Below, piece after piece: positions 22,522 through 33,869 of a DNA stretch of 64,000 nucleotides. The stretch covers positions 248,001 through 312,000 of the forward strand of contig JAPEHQ010000018.1 of assembly GCA_027405735.1 (NCBI GenBank), given 5' to 3'. The stretch is from Mucor racemosus (lineage: Eukaryota; Mucoromycota; Mucoromycetes; Mucorales; Mucoraceae). The position numbers and the translations under genes were made by a program. The notes beneath the pieces were generated by a model, which saw nothing but the letters and a program-made list of their open reading frames with translations, had not been told where the DNA came from and did not search any database. How positions within the stretch are numbered: position 1 is the first letter of the stretch; every line of letters starts with the position of its first letter.

Positions 22522-25500
22522 TTAATTGCAAATGTTTAACGAGGATAATCGTCGCAAACTGATCATAGCACGATCCGTGATGGATTCGTTACTGGAGTCA
22601 ACAGATTCAAAAAAGAATAACCATTTGGCTCGCCAGATGGCGGTCAGGATACATGTGAATGCTTCGAAAACTGTGATTTTTAGGTCAGAGTCTAAGAGGC
22701 GGTAAGAGGAGAGATTTAGAGCCATAACATTGTCATAAACGCTACCCAAACGGAGTGGTTCTGTCGGTACAAATACCAGAGCAAAGTAGTTAATCCATAC
22801 TTCTTCAATGGAAGGGCAAGTGAAAAGAAAATGGGTGGTGGTTTCCCGTAACCCGCAGTTGATACATAAGTCATCAGGGAGGCGAAGAATATGTGCTGTA
22901 TTGGCCTTGGCGGACACTTTGTTGTGGATTAGCCGAAACCAGAGATTACGAGCCGCACTAGGCATTTTCGTGTGAAGAAAAGAGGCCATGTGGAGTTGTT
23001 CGAGGGCAACTTGAGGTCGAGAAATTGGAGGCTGATCCCTCATGTACATAGCACGGAGCTGGGTATTGGTCATGGACAGGACTGGAACACCTTGATAGTT
23101 TAGCTTGTGACAGAGGTACGGCGAAAAATCAACATCAATTGCAGGTAGATCTTGTGGCAGTGGACCAGAAGGAGTCTGTAGATGCACTTGGAAGGATGAG
23201 TGAAACTTCAGGTGGTCTGAACGAAATGCGCTGATAATCTTGGTCAAGATGCTAATATTACGGCATCGGGATCTTGTTGTAAATACGAGAGAGTCATGCA
23301 AACGACTAGGCTCCAAGAAGTTCTGCACAGGTAGTTTACTGAGTTTTTTACCCTGAGTAATGCAAGGTTCAGTATTATCCTGTTGACACAATTCAGTAAA
23401 TGGCAAAAGTAGTAGTGTTTCATAATTCAAATGACAACTGTCCCAAGAGGCGTGGACAGAGAAGGCGTCAATCGACCGAAGCAGAGGAAGCAAACAGTGG
23501 AGACCCGACAATGATGAGTTGGAGCGATACTGATGGAACAATAATGGCAGTTGAGGGTGGGAAGCCCCATAGCTCACTTGTATGAACGTGGACAGCGACT
23601 GCATCAGGAAATTAGGAATCGGTTGAGAATCCCCATTATCCAGGAGCAGCGCGCGAACATACCGTTGCTGCAATATATGTTGTTGAACTGTAATATCAAG
23701 AACCGCAAGGCCACCCTGATCCAGAGGAGAGTAGATAACTGCCTTCTTCATGGGGGGAAAAATCTTGTAGCACACGAATTGGTAAACCAAGGAAGACAAC
23801 TTCTCGACAAAACTAACAGGTAAGACTGTAATTCGCAAAAAGTGCCAAAACCTAGAAAGAAACAGAGAGTTCACCATACGAGCACGACCATAAACAGAAA
23901 CGGAGCGTGTCATATGTTTATCAAGAGATGTTTGCAAGCTGAGGATGGTTTCTTGAGAAAAGACTTCACGTTGAGGAATGCTAAACCAGATAGGATAACC
24001 TAGATATTTGATGTACGAAGGACTGGAGGAGTCAAACCATCGAAATCGCAATCTTTGTGTGAGATGCAACAAATCAGGCGGCACGCGAGACTTCAATCCA
24101 GAGAGGGGAAATGCCACTGTTTTATGGTAGTTGACACGAGCATTGGATGCTCGACCATAACAAGTAAGATGATCTTGGATTGCTTGTAGTTCAGTCCGAT
24201 TCCTAACGATAACTAAAAGGTCATCGGCATAGGCCAACAGTTTGATAGGAGAGGGTGCTGAGACTTGTACAGAGGGGATCTTCCTGATAGACTGCGTTTG
24301 GAGAGCATATCCTTGAATATTACGATCTTGGAGTATGGCCAGCAGCAGGGGTTCTAAAGCAAAGTTGAATAGTACCGGCGAGATAGAGTCTCCTTGTCAA
24401 AGACCACGCTTCTGGGCTACGGAATCAGACATAAAACCATTCATATTGACGACAATTTGGTTCTTGAAAAACAAATTACTTATACACTGGATGAATTTGG
24501 GTGGGAAACCAAATTTAGTCAGTACCTTGCATAGGTAAGTTTCATTCACATAATCGTAGGCCTTAGCACTATCAATGGCGACGCCAACCGAGCCAGTATT
24601 ATGTATCTTAGCATCCTCCATCAGAATGCGCAGTGCGAGTCCATGATCACCAATGAATCGAGTAGGCATGAAGCCGGCTTGAAATTGCGTAATCACCTTA
24701 TTGGCAGCGTCAATCACTCGAGAGTTGAGGATACGGGTGAATACCTTACAGTCAGTGTTAATCAACGAGATGGGACGCCAGTTAGCCAAGTCAGTTGCAT
24801 CTCCTTTCTTGGGAAGAAGCACGATACAAGTCTCCTGCCAAGACTTTGGGAATATACCCAGGTGAATAGCATCATTATACACAGAGGTAACCAGAGTCTT
24901 GCATTCAGGATGAGTCAGGATGAGACGAAGGATTGGATATGGTAATCCGTCCTTGCCAGGACTACTGACCTTAGGGCAACGTTTAGATGAGATTAGGATA
25001 TCATCAAGATCGATGTCCGAGACGATGGTGTCGGCATCCTCAGCAGTGATAGTCGTCTGAATATGAGCAAGAATCTTGTTCATAGAATATTGGTGAGTCG
25101 GTTCAGGTGAATATAACACATTGTAATAGGAATGGACTGCGTCCAACTTGGCCGCCGTGCTACTACAGGTGACCCCAGACTGTGGGTGGGTAATGTGAAC
25201 AAAGTAACGTTGTGCTAAACGCCGTTCACCAGTACGCTTGAGAAACCCAACCGAGTTTTCATTGTGTACCAGCCATCGTTTCCCGGCTTGCAGTGTTGCG
25301 TGTTGATTCAGTTCATGTTGTATGCGAGCAATGGCATGTTCCACCTGAGGTAGTTCGTTCTGAAGAGATTGTTGATCATTCTTGTAGGTTCTGATCAGCA
25401 GATTTCTTGAACTTTGAAGCTCCCTGAGGCGATCTTTTCTCCAAGATGAGCGATTACTACAATAGCACTTGGTCAGTTTCTTGACATATCCTTTCAATCG

Positions 25501-26421
25501 ATCCCACTTGACTTGATTGCTATCTGAAGATTGAGAGAGTATGTTTTGCATGAAATGACTAATACCCGAATTGATTTTCTTGACATAAGATTTATGGTGG
25601 ACTAGATTTGGATTCGCTCGCCATAGGCCTTTACCAGTGTTAGTCAGTTGAATCTTAAAATTAACTGTCATCAAAGCATGATCTGTCCACTCGTTAGGGA
25701 TGTATTCAATGTTGTTGTTGAAGTATAGATCTTTCAGCTGTCGCCCAACCATGATGTAGTCAAGAGTTTTGATAACTGGACCACGTCTAAATGTTGGTAG
25801 GGTTTCGAAGAATGGATCGCTATAGTTGTTGTTGTTGCAGTCATGCAAAAATGTGTCGGTAAATCGAACAAATGAGGTAGGTTGTTTATAGCGAAAGTTG
25901 CCGGGAAGTCGCAGATCATATTGAAAATTAAAATCACCAGCAAGAATCAACCTGTCTAAAATGTCAGAGTAGTCGTGGAGGGACTTGAGGTAAACCATTA
26001 GGTTGTTGTAAAAGGCTGTCTTGTTAGGAACAGTATCAGCAGGAGCATAGATATTAAGTACGTAAAGTGGTAATAAATTTGGTTCTGAAGGCACTGTCAA
26101 TTTGGCTAGAATAAAACGTCCGTCGTCGGATTTATGAATCATCTCCATGTGAATATTGTTATTGAAGTTGAGCAATCCACATTTCGACGTCCAGATGCTT
26201 TCTTTACATTGGAATTTGAGATCAAGCATTGATGTTCGATCTGAAAAGTTGAGTGAGGGTATATTGGTTTCTTGGAACGCAAAAATGTCACATTTTTGCG
26301 ACCTTAAATACCGAATAAAGGAATCAGCTAATTGAGGATTATTTAGTTTGAGCAGATATCGACAATTAAGTGACCCAAATTTAATATTTAAGGATTTACT
26401 ATAGTTATTATGATTACTCAT
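22522..26421 (-). pseudogene. LINE ORF2: AP-like endonuclease, reverse transcriptase, zinc motif; one internal stop
   Basis: The frame spans 1300 codons from ATG 26421 to the stop at 22522, with a single in-frame TGA at 24399-24397 (codon 675). The N-terminal 240 residues are an exonuclease-endonuclease-phosphatase fold: LNCRYL, FQETNIP, LILAGDFNFQ, DYIMV and WTDHALMTV. RT motifs include LLPKKGDATDLANWRPISL, QAGFMPTRFIGDHGL and VAIDSAKAYD. The catalytic YADD is at residues 731-734. Near residues 1140-1185 a zinc-binding segment reads CINCGLRETTTHFLFTC. The stop lies in RGL-stop-QGD, where related elements have RGLRQGD, so one C-to-T change (CGA to TGA) explains it. ORF2 starts five bases after the ORF1 stop, which fits termination-reinitiation. 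This copy cannot make full-length protein without readthrough. Confidence 0.93.
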
Positions 26422-26426
26422 AATAA

Positions 26427-27830
26427 CTATTTGGTGTTGTGCTTGGTGGTAGACTTCTTCTTCTCCACAGAAGATCCACCAGATCTAGGTTTGAGCAATG
26501 ATGCACCTAGTTGTTCCTTCACCTTGGGTTTCTTTGCCTTCCGAGCTTCACGACGTTGTTGCAATTTTGCCCGAAGCCTCATTTGCATGACAACTTCATC
26601 GATAGGAATGGCCTTGACATCAGCCTCCTTTGCAGCGTCCTCCATATTAACATCAATGCATGCCAACTCTTCCTCGTTAAATTCCATATCATCGTCCTCA
26701 AAGTCCGACGCATCCAATTCTTCCTCCCTGATTTCAGGAACCATTACTGCTTTTGTAGCATCCAGTCTCTTTTGTACTTGGGCAACCTCTGTTTGTGTGA
26801 CGGGAGAGGGTGCATTATCCGGTGCGACGTTAATTTGTTCTGACACAGGAGCTAACTCGATAGTCTCAGCGGCAGGAGCGTTAGGAACTACAACGGCCTT
26901 GGCTGCAGGTGCTGATTGGTTTGCTGATGCATGTTGCTGACCCTTTCGAGCTTGCTTGTTTTGATTCCACCAGGCTTTAGGACATTTAGCTTGCAAATGA
27001 TCGGCAGAGCTACAAATGTAACAACTCTTGACCTGATGCTTTATCATTTTAGGACAGTTACCAAAAACATGGTCAATGACATGACAGCGACTACAAATAG
27101 GCTTCATGCCGGTATATGTGAGTTTCAACATTTCACCCTCCTCCCAAGAGGAAAGTTGAGGACTCAGAGGCTTGTATTGTTTGCCTGGAAGCAAATTCAA
27201 AGTGACAAATCCTCTCCCAGTAAAGAAGTGTCCGTGAACAGTATAGTTCAGACCCATTTCCAAGATTTCACCAAATTCAGCAAAGATAGCTTTCATGCGA
27301 GGCTTCAAGATTGACTCGTCCTCGTGAGGAAGATTATGAACGCTAACCCGGACGATGGTGGTATCTTTAGGAAAGGTACGACTAATTGTGACTCTATTGT
27401 CCTTGTAGAAAAAATCCTTCTTTAATGCTTCTTCTCTAGCCTCCTCAGACCGAAAGTTGATTTCAAAATATTTGGAATCCTTTGTAGCATTACGAATACG
27501 AAGACCGAGTGCGGCAGGAAACTGTTCCCTAAGTGCTAAACTGAGGTCCTTGAAGTTGACCTCTGAGCCGAGAAATTGCTTGGTGGCAATCACAATTGAG
27601 TTCTTATCACGAGCCTGAAGAAAAAGTTGTCCACCTTCCGTGAGTTGTCCAAGTTCCTCAGAGCTTTTCTTTTCCATGTCAAAGACATCTCTTGCTTGTT
27701 GAGAATTAAGAATCTGTGCATATGTGCGCAGTGGATCTTTCTGTTTGTTTGGATTATGTCGAGAATCCGTGGTGTTTCCACCAATCAGATTCCCTCCTTT
27801 AGGCAATGTTTGGTTAGCGGAAAGAGCCAT
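26427..27830 (-). CDS. LINE ORF1, Gag-like nucleic-acid-binding protein
   Basis: The ORF is 467 residues and uninterrupted. Its middle part contains two zinc knuckles of C-x2-C-x4-H-x4-C spacing: CSRCHVIDHVFGNC and CYICSSADHLQAKC. Upstream is an RRM-like region (about residues 60-210; ISRTFPKDTTIVRVSVHNLP). Downstream are an Ala/Pro-rich stretch, an acidic patch (DFEDDDMEFNEEE) and a basic tail rich in Lys and Arg. ORF1 proteins of this kind coat the element RNA and act as chaperones in retroposition. The ATG lies one base inside the insertion. The stop is five bases before ORF2. Confidence 0.9.
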   Translation of the reverse strand: MALSANQTLPKGGNLIGGNTTDSRHNPNKQKDPLRTYAQILNSQQARDVFDMEKKSSEELGQLTEGGQLFLQARDKNSIVIATKQFLGSEVNFKDLSLALREQFPAALGLRIRNATKDSKYFEINFRSEEAREEALKKDFFYKDNRVTISRTFPKDTTIVRVSVHNLPHEDESILKPRMKAIFAEFGEILEMGLNYTVHGHFFTGRGFVTLNLLPGKQYKPLSPQLSSWEEGEMLKLTYTGMKPICSRCHVIDHVFGNCPKMIKHQVKSCYICSSADHLQAKCPKAWWNQNKQARKGQQHASANQSAPAAKAVVVPNAPAAETIELAPVSEQINVAPDNAPSPVTQTEVAQVQKRLDATKAVMVPEIREEELDASDFEDDDMEFNEEELACIDVNMEDAAKEADVKAIPIDEVVMQMRLRAKLQQRREARKAKKPKVKEQLGASLLKPRSGGSSVEKKKSTTKHNTK

Positions 27831-28130
27831 GTTTGATCAAAATCATGAGTGTTGGTAAGGGTAAAATGAGCCCCGAAAATGTCCGCTACAAAGTCTGAAT
27901 TTTCAGACCGTACGTGGTTAAATATAAGAAAAGTAGAAAAAAAAACACTTTTTTATTTAAAATTTAGATGTACCATAGTATAAGAGACTTGGCTCAATTA
28001 CGGCATCGCCCTGCAGGCTATATTTTGCAATTTTTTTAATGAATGTATGATATAACACACAGTTTTTCTGGTAGAAAAATGTAGGTTTATGTAGGTTTAT
28101 GAACAGACATTATTTAACAAAAAGAAAAAG

Positions 28131-29130
28131 CCCTTTTTCAATAAAAATTCTGACCATTTTGATTAGCCTGTCCCTTTTTTTAAAAAGTATCATTTGTGGA
28201 ATCCTGTACAAATGATGCATTTCACATTGGCATACCCTATAGCTCACTTTCTGTAGTTACAATGCCACTTTGGATGATTTCTAGAAATGAGACCAAAAAT
28301 GGTAAAACTGAAGCGAAGATAAATAAATCAATTCGCAGTGATTGTAAAATCTCTGGATCTTTTTGCTTGTATTTAAACACTTTGTGCAGTTCTGATGATT
28401 TTGATCTTCATTTTATGTTATTACCTTGTAAACTAACTTTATCTCTATCCGAGGAAGGATTCAAGTTGTATTCTCAGATGTTATTTACTTTCAGCATCCA
28501 ATTCAGGTTTTTAATGTTGTTCAAGCTAGATCTGGATAGTTTTGTTGTTGGCGTGGGCTTTGATGCTCAACATAAATTTAAAGATGGAAATTGGAGTTGT
28601 ATTATAACCAAAAGAATCAATACAACCAATTAGAGGCCCGATTTCAAGCTTTAAAGAAGAGCTTAAATAATTCATTGAAAACTACGTCTGTATTTATGAT
28701 GCCAAAACAAAAAACATATAAATATATTTAATATACTATTAAGCATTACTCTATTGTTGCTGTTGCTTAACCCCGTTTTTTGTGTTCATGAAAATCCTTT
28801 AAAAGTCAATTACCTCCATGTCAAACACATGGTTATCATTACTTTATTGTCTAAATATAAAGCACTTCTTTGAATATATTTCAATGCAATTATAACTAAA
28901 CTTATGTCAAATATACCCATACGAAACCTGCAAGTACCAAAAAGCATCCGATCCAACTTGCATTTGTTTGTTTGCTTAAAATGACGTTATTTTTAAATGG
29001 ATTATTAAACATAAATTCAATTACCGTATAAGTATTCCCCACAACATTTGGGATAGCTGGGGGGAGAAGAAGAGCGAGGGTTTTTTTTTCTCTCTTTCTT
29101 TCATATTACATATCTACTCAATTATATGCT
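28131..29130. other. Spacer and probable promoter of the CRAL-TRIO gene
   Basis: A 145-codon frame at 28196-28633 is open but has no recognised domain and an odd Phe/Leu/Ser composition. It may be a transposon scrap. The last 100 bases before 29131 contain a CT-rich run (TTTTTTTTTCTCTCTTTCTT), a common feature just upstream of fungal start codons. Confidence 0.4.
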
Positions 29131-31008
29131 ATGCTGTCAATAGCTAAAGAAAATAGTATTCTGTTCAATGATGAATACCTCAAATACCAACAATCCATTA
29201 CAAATGTACAACAAAGACTAGAGAAAGATATTCAATTACTTGGATTCGATTTTCAAGATAAACAGGATGCTCTTGAATATGCCAATGATCGAGGTAAAAT
29301 TATATTGCTACAATGGCCTTTCTTTTCACAAACCCGATTCTCATTTTTACTGCTTTACAATTAGTAACGTTATTTAGATTTTTAAAAGACACAGGTTTCT
29401 TAGAAGATGTAGCAGTCGAACGATTACTTGATACAATACAATGGAGAAAAGATCAAAAGGTTGGCCGTATGACGTACCAGTCAATAGCATCTGAATTTTT
29501 TGATGATGGATTTGCATTTTTCCATAAACAAGACCTCATCGGTCGTCCCGTGGCAGTGATTCAAATGCGTCATTTTCCCAAATTCAGAGAAAAAAATAGG
29601 CCATTGTCAGATTTTATGCAACCTTTTGCCTGTCTAGTTATGGAAATTGCAAGACAATTGACTAGAGATTTAACACGAAAGAATGAAAAAGAACAAATCA
29701 AAGACAAACCAGTACTGGTCTCACAAATATCCATCATTATCGACATTCAAAAAGCTCCTTTTGTGCCGATTGATTCAAGTTTGATGCATAATTTAAAAAA
29801 TATTACAAATACAAGATTTCCCGGTTTTGTTGGGTCTGTTTATATAATGAATTTCGGGTGGATGTATCAAGGGATTTGGCAGGTTGTGAAACTGGTGTTA
29901 TCTGAACAGGCAAAAGCTCGAGTAAATTTCATTAGTAGTACGGAAATAAAGCAAGTGATTGATGAGAATGATTGTTTGAGAGGTATATATTGAATTGCTT
30001 TTTTTTTTTTTTTTTTTTTTTCTACTGTCAAGATTTGAGGCTAACAATATAATTCTAGCTCTCGGTGGAAAAGATGATTATGTTTGGAGTCTAGATTCAG
30101 ATTTAATCCTGGACCTTTATGCTACTGAAAATCGATTTAAAAATGAAGTATCAGCAACAGAAACTCGGTTATCCCGAAGTTCATCAGTCTCCTCTATATC
30201 CTCAATATCATCTACAGGCAGCAGTATATTTTTCGATGCACCAGCCTATTTATCCAGACAAAATTCAAGGCATTCTGAAATCATTAGATCTACATATACT
30301 TCAGCATGTTCCAGTATTTATGGCACACCTGGAACCCTTACACCCATTAATTCATACCTTACAAACCGCCAACAGCAGTTGGTGAGTCGATCCCCATCAG
30401 AACCAAGATACTTTTTGAATGGATTTCACATGGGAGATACATTTTTAACTTCTTTTTTCAGATTTGGAGCAGCAAATGCTTCAAACAACCACAATAATGC
30501 ATTAGATGGCCAAGATTTAACTAATAGACTTTCACAATTGCTATCCTCTGAAGAAATACAACAATTAAATGACGAAGACTTATTTGACGATGATGATTAT
30601 ATAGACAATGATACAGCTGCTCTTTTGCTGAATAGACAGCAATCTCTAGTACATTTCCCTCACATGTTACCCGATGATCATCCTCAAAGTGTCTATTTAA
30701 ATTCACCCATGAAGCACCAACTTATTCGAGCCGAACAAAAGATGCTTCGAATCACACGAAAACTATTTCATCTGTCATTTGCATATAAAGGAGCTATTTA
30801 CTGGGTTGTATTATATTTGTTCCTTAGAGGACCAGTAGAAGATACTTTTAAAAAGACATTGGCAAAATTACTGGCAGGAACATCGCAAGAACAAATTGCA
30901 TATACAACTGTTGGTGTAACAGCAACTGTGGCCGCTGCTTTGAGTGCATCACTATCAAATTCAATCCATAATAATGAATATAATAATAATAAACGCATTC
31001 ATCGTTGA
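29131..31008 (+). CDS. CRAL-TRIO (Sec14-like) lipid-binding domain protein with C-terminal membrane segment
   Basis: Three exons: 29131-29293, 29365-29982 and 30059-31008, about 576 residues. The N-terminal CRAL-TRIO-N helix bundle ends with VTLFRFLKDTGFLEDVAVER, the equivalent of the usual LLRFLRARKF motif. The lipid-binding lobe runs to about residue 280 with ISIIIDIQKA, VYIMNFGWMYQGIWQVVK and the closing LGGKDDY. The remainder is Ser-rich and acidic, and ends in hydrophobic segments (GAIYWVVLYLFL and VGVTATVAAALSASL) that could anchor it. Family members move phosphatidylinositol or other lipids between membranes. Intron 2 starts with GTATAT and carries a run of 23 T at 29999-30021. Its acceptor at 30058 restores the frame to ALGGKDDY; nearer acceptors would not. 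The gene is convergent with Ada1, 35 bp between stop codons. Confidence 0.86.
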
Positions 31009-31043
31009 TCCTTTTGTTTATTATTATTATTTTATTTTTTAAA

Positions 31044-32347
31044 TTAAAATTCATAATCTTCTTCAGAACTACTATCGCTCAAATTGTCTACAATCATCTC
31101 GTCTTCGCTATCTTCTAATAAAGCTGTTAGCTTTTCAGCATTCAGTGGTTTCTCTACTAATACATAAGGCGTAATTTGATAAGTAAATGCAAGATCTCGC
31201 AATGAAATGGATGATTGTTCTTGTTCTCCTTCATTATTGTTATTTATCATGTCATGATCCTCGTCTTCCTCACGCAACATTTTGACGCCAATACATCGAT
31301 TAACTCTTCGTTTACTAATTGCGCTTGTTATAGATGACTTGATATAATTCTAATAAAGCATGATCTATTAGATTACTCGTCCGATTCAATGTATATATTC
31401 AAATATTGATGCTTTACCTCTGCTGCAAATAACATTACATTTACGACATCTTCTCCAATGCCTCCCAATAATCCATTTTCTATTGCAATACTTGTCATTC
31501 TAGCATGTAAAGTCTCTGGAGACGGTAATTCTTTTAAATCTACACATAAAGGTGCCATCAATCCCTTGGAATATTCTTGACTGTAATCTATAAATGTATA
31601 TATTTGTTTAAAATAACGCATGTTAATATAAAAAGCTTCCATACTTGGTGGTAGTTGATCAAATGCAATGGGTAAACTTGGTGGCCGGCTAATGCGTGTT
31701 CCTAATAATCTATCTACAAATGGTCTCAAATTATTCTTATCTCCTGACTATAATGTGTATATTAGAACATGACAAACTTAAATACGTTTCAAAAGCAACG
31801 AACCTTGACAAGAGCTTTCAGGCGCTCACGTTCTGCTTTACTCAATGCCATAACATCTGATTTGAGTTTTCGTTTTTTAGGATCTTGTTCTGATTCCCCA
31901 TCAGCTGTTAAACTTCCATCTTTTCCTCTCTTTCTCTTTGCCCAACCAACAAGTCTATGCTTTGAAGGTGGTGGTGTATTGGTTTGTGCATTGTGTACTG
32001 TACTGAGAATAAAGGCATTATGAAGATAGGCTATATATTCACATATAATGAGTTTGTAATCATTTTAATGTTTTAAACAATTAGAGCTTACCGTTTTGTC
32101 TACTCAAATATAAATTTGCATAGAAATCAAACTCTTGTCGATTAAGCTTTCCCATAACAAAGTCTCTAAGTGCGTCCCAGTAGAGCGGTCCGTTCTCACC
32201 TAAAGCATCTGCTAAACGTTGTTTTAGGGCTAATACATCCTGTCTGCCACTCGGTGTAGGATGTGAGAAATGTCCTTTTGAAAGGGCTGATGTAATTGCT
32301 GTAGCTGTGGCGTTACTATTGTCCTCTTCGGTATTTATCAGAGTCAT
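31044..32347 (-). CDS. HFI1: SAGA complex core subunit Ada1/Hfi1-like (TADA1)
   Basis: Four exons: 32347-32092, 31997-31804, 31747-31418 and 31349-31044, about 361 residues. The N-terminus carries the family's signature start, LGENGPLYWDALRDFVMGKL followed by EFDFYANLYL, where the protein normally meets its histone-fold partner region. Then come a Pro-rich and basic segment (HRLVGWAKRKRGK), a conserved middle part with NGLLGGIGEDVVNVMLFAAE, and an acidic C-terminus ending EEDYEF. In yeast Ada1 (Hfi1) pairs with Taf12 and holds the SAGA coactivator core together. The upstream in-frame ATG at 32500 precedes a hydrophobic non-conserved stretch, so I prefer 32347. Intron 2 has a GTTCGT donor, weaker than the others. 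Confidence 0.85.
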
Positions 32348-33869
32348 GGAGTAGTTGTTGTTAGTTGGTGAGATTTTTAAAACAGTCAGACAAAAAAGAA
32401 GAAACACACACACAAAAAAATTATTGTTAAAAGAACTGGCTGGCTGACTGGGCTGGCCCTTCAAGATTACCACTACATACACCTCGAGATGGATCAACAA
32501 AAGTTGATTCTATTTCCACAAATCCATATTCTTCGTGAAGAAGTTATGATATCTAGAATATTTGTTGCTCTGAATCATTAAAAATTTTCTCGATAATATA
32601 GACGTCAGTCTTATTTTCATGGAAACCATTGCACGAAGTTATTAAATATCATATCATATGTTAATTATTTAAAATTGGATACATCAATTTGTAGCATTTT
32701 TAGGCAAAATGAATTTATTTTACAAATTGCATAATATTTCAATATGAATTGCGCAAATCCGGATATATATATACGTTATCAGGCAATTTGTAAATGCAAT
32801 TCTTTCAGTGATTATATAGCTTTAAATATCACTATCACTTAGCAATGTTGCTCGAAGATTGCCTTCGCCGTATCATATAATTTCAGAAAATGCATATATC
32901 CCTATTTAATCATTGGTGTCTCTACCAATTTTAAAGCTTTTTAGGACCATATCCTACCAAACTAAAGGAATAATTTACGGGATGGAATCTGCATTAATTT
33001 CGAAAGGAAGTTCAACAATTTTAGTATTTAGAAATGTTAAAATTAAGAGATGACATACCATTTTGATAACTACTCAAACGAACAAAAATTGGCCTTATTT
33101 TATATTTATGTTAAAGCTGTTAATATAATAATTTATAAAAGATATCTAGCTTTTCTCTGCAATGTCTCATTTGTTTTTAGCTACTTTTTAATAAAACATT
33201 GAAGATATGATATTGTTGGAATTAGCGAAAATGCTTTTTAATTACATCATACTTTTTGCTAGGAATGGGCTTCGATTCGAGTTTGAATCGAGTTTTAACG
33301 GAAACGGCCATTCGATTCGAGTTGGAAAACGGCCCGTTCTTTTGTAACCCAGATAAAAAACGGGGTGGGAGCAAGTATTGGTTTGCCTTAAGGAGGCTGT
33401 TAATAGCAACATTGTCAAGTTAATATGAGATTATGAATTGATAATAGCATATTTGGCAGTTTCACAACTTGAAGTATTTTTTCAATCCTGTTTTCGAGCT
33501 TAGCTAACAAAAAAAGAAAAGAAGAAACTCGAATACCCTCATTCGAGTTTGCATAAAAAACGGCCCGTTAAAGCAGTCAAACTCGGTTAACCGTAATACG
33601 ATGCGTTGTTTGTGAAATCCTACTTTTTGCGTAGTAAAGCGTGGCATAAAGCTTTCCGAAAGCCAAAAAGTGGGTTTTTTATTCCTACAATCTAACCAGC
33701 AAATAAACGAGACGCTAATATTTTAATTTTGGATATTGTTACTTCTGAAGTGTATATTTTGAAATTTGCAGACCATTTTAATCAATATTCATCGATTCTG
33801 GGCATTTTTCCAGCCGCTTTATTTTTTTTTAAGCTTAAGCAGAGGAAGAGATGTTTCACTTGGAAACTT
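32348..33869. other. AT-rich spacer with a GC-richer repeat island at 33261-33593
   Basis: No gene was found. The island has repeated TTCGATTCGAGTT, ACTCGAATNCCCTCATTCGAG and two near-identical ACGGCCCGTT blocks (about 33337 and 33570). Its right edge is the palindrome CGGTTAACCG (33584-33593). It may be an old hAT-type MITE, but I found no clean terminal repeats or target duplication. Confidence 0.4.

Larger units (their letters stand above)
22390..27831 (-). mobile_element. Near-intact two-ORF LINE retrotransposon with 12-bp target duplication
   Basis: A 5442-bp element lies on the minus strand. Its 3' end carries a poly(A) (a T run at 22390-22402 on the plus strand). TTTGATCAAAAT occurs at both borders (22378-22389 and 27832-27843). 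On the element strand only a single C separates the duplicated target from the ATG of ORF1, so the copy has practically no 5' UTR. It encodes a Gag-like ORF1 with two CCHC knuckles, and an ORF2 with endonuclease, reverse transcriptase and a C-terminal zinc motif. One stop codon interrupts ORF2. Confidence 0.93.
21905..28130 (-). repeat. Dispersed repeat R3, copy A, split by a LINE insertion
   Basis: R3 in reverse orientation covers 21905-22389 and continues at 27832-28130. The two pieces join seamlessly when compared with uninterrupted R3 at 37165-37925 and 62040-62790. They are separated by the LINE and share the 12-bp duplication TTTGATCAAAAT. R3 has no open frame. Landmarks are the CCCAAAAACGGTTTTTT block and TGTAGCGGACATTTTCGGGG (plus-strand orientation of the other copies). 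Confidence 0.8.

Noticed and set aside
23400..27836. Many plus-strand ORFs (for example 24601-24945, 26410-26940, 26931-27314)
   Set aside because: They lie antisense to the LINE ORFs and are shadows of its coding frame.
28196..28633. 145-codon ORF as a gene
   Set aside because: No domain, odd composition, next to transposon remains, and no splice or promoter support.
32348..32500. Upstream start for Ada1 at 32500
   Set aside because: The added residues are hydrophobic, low-complexity and unlike the family start; ATG 32347 fits better.
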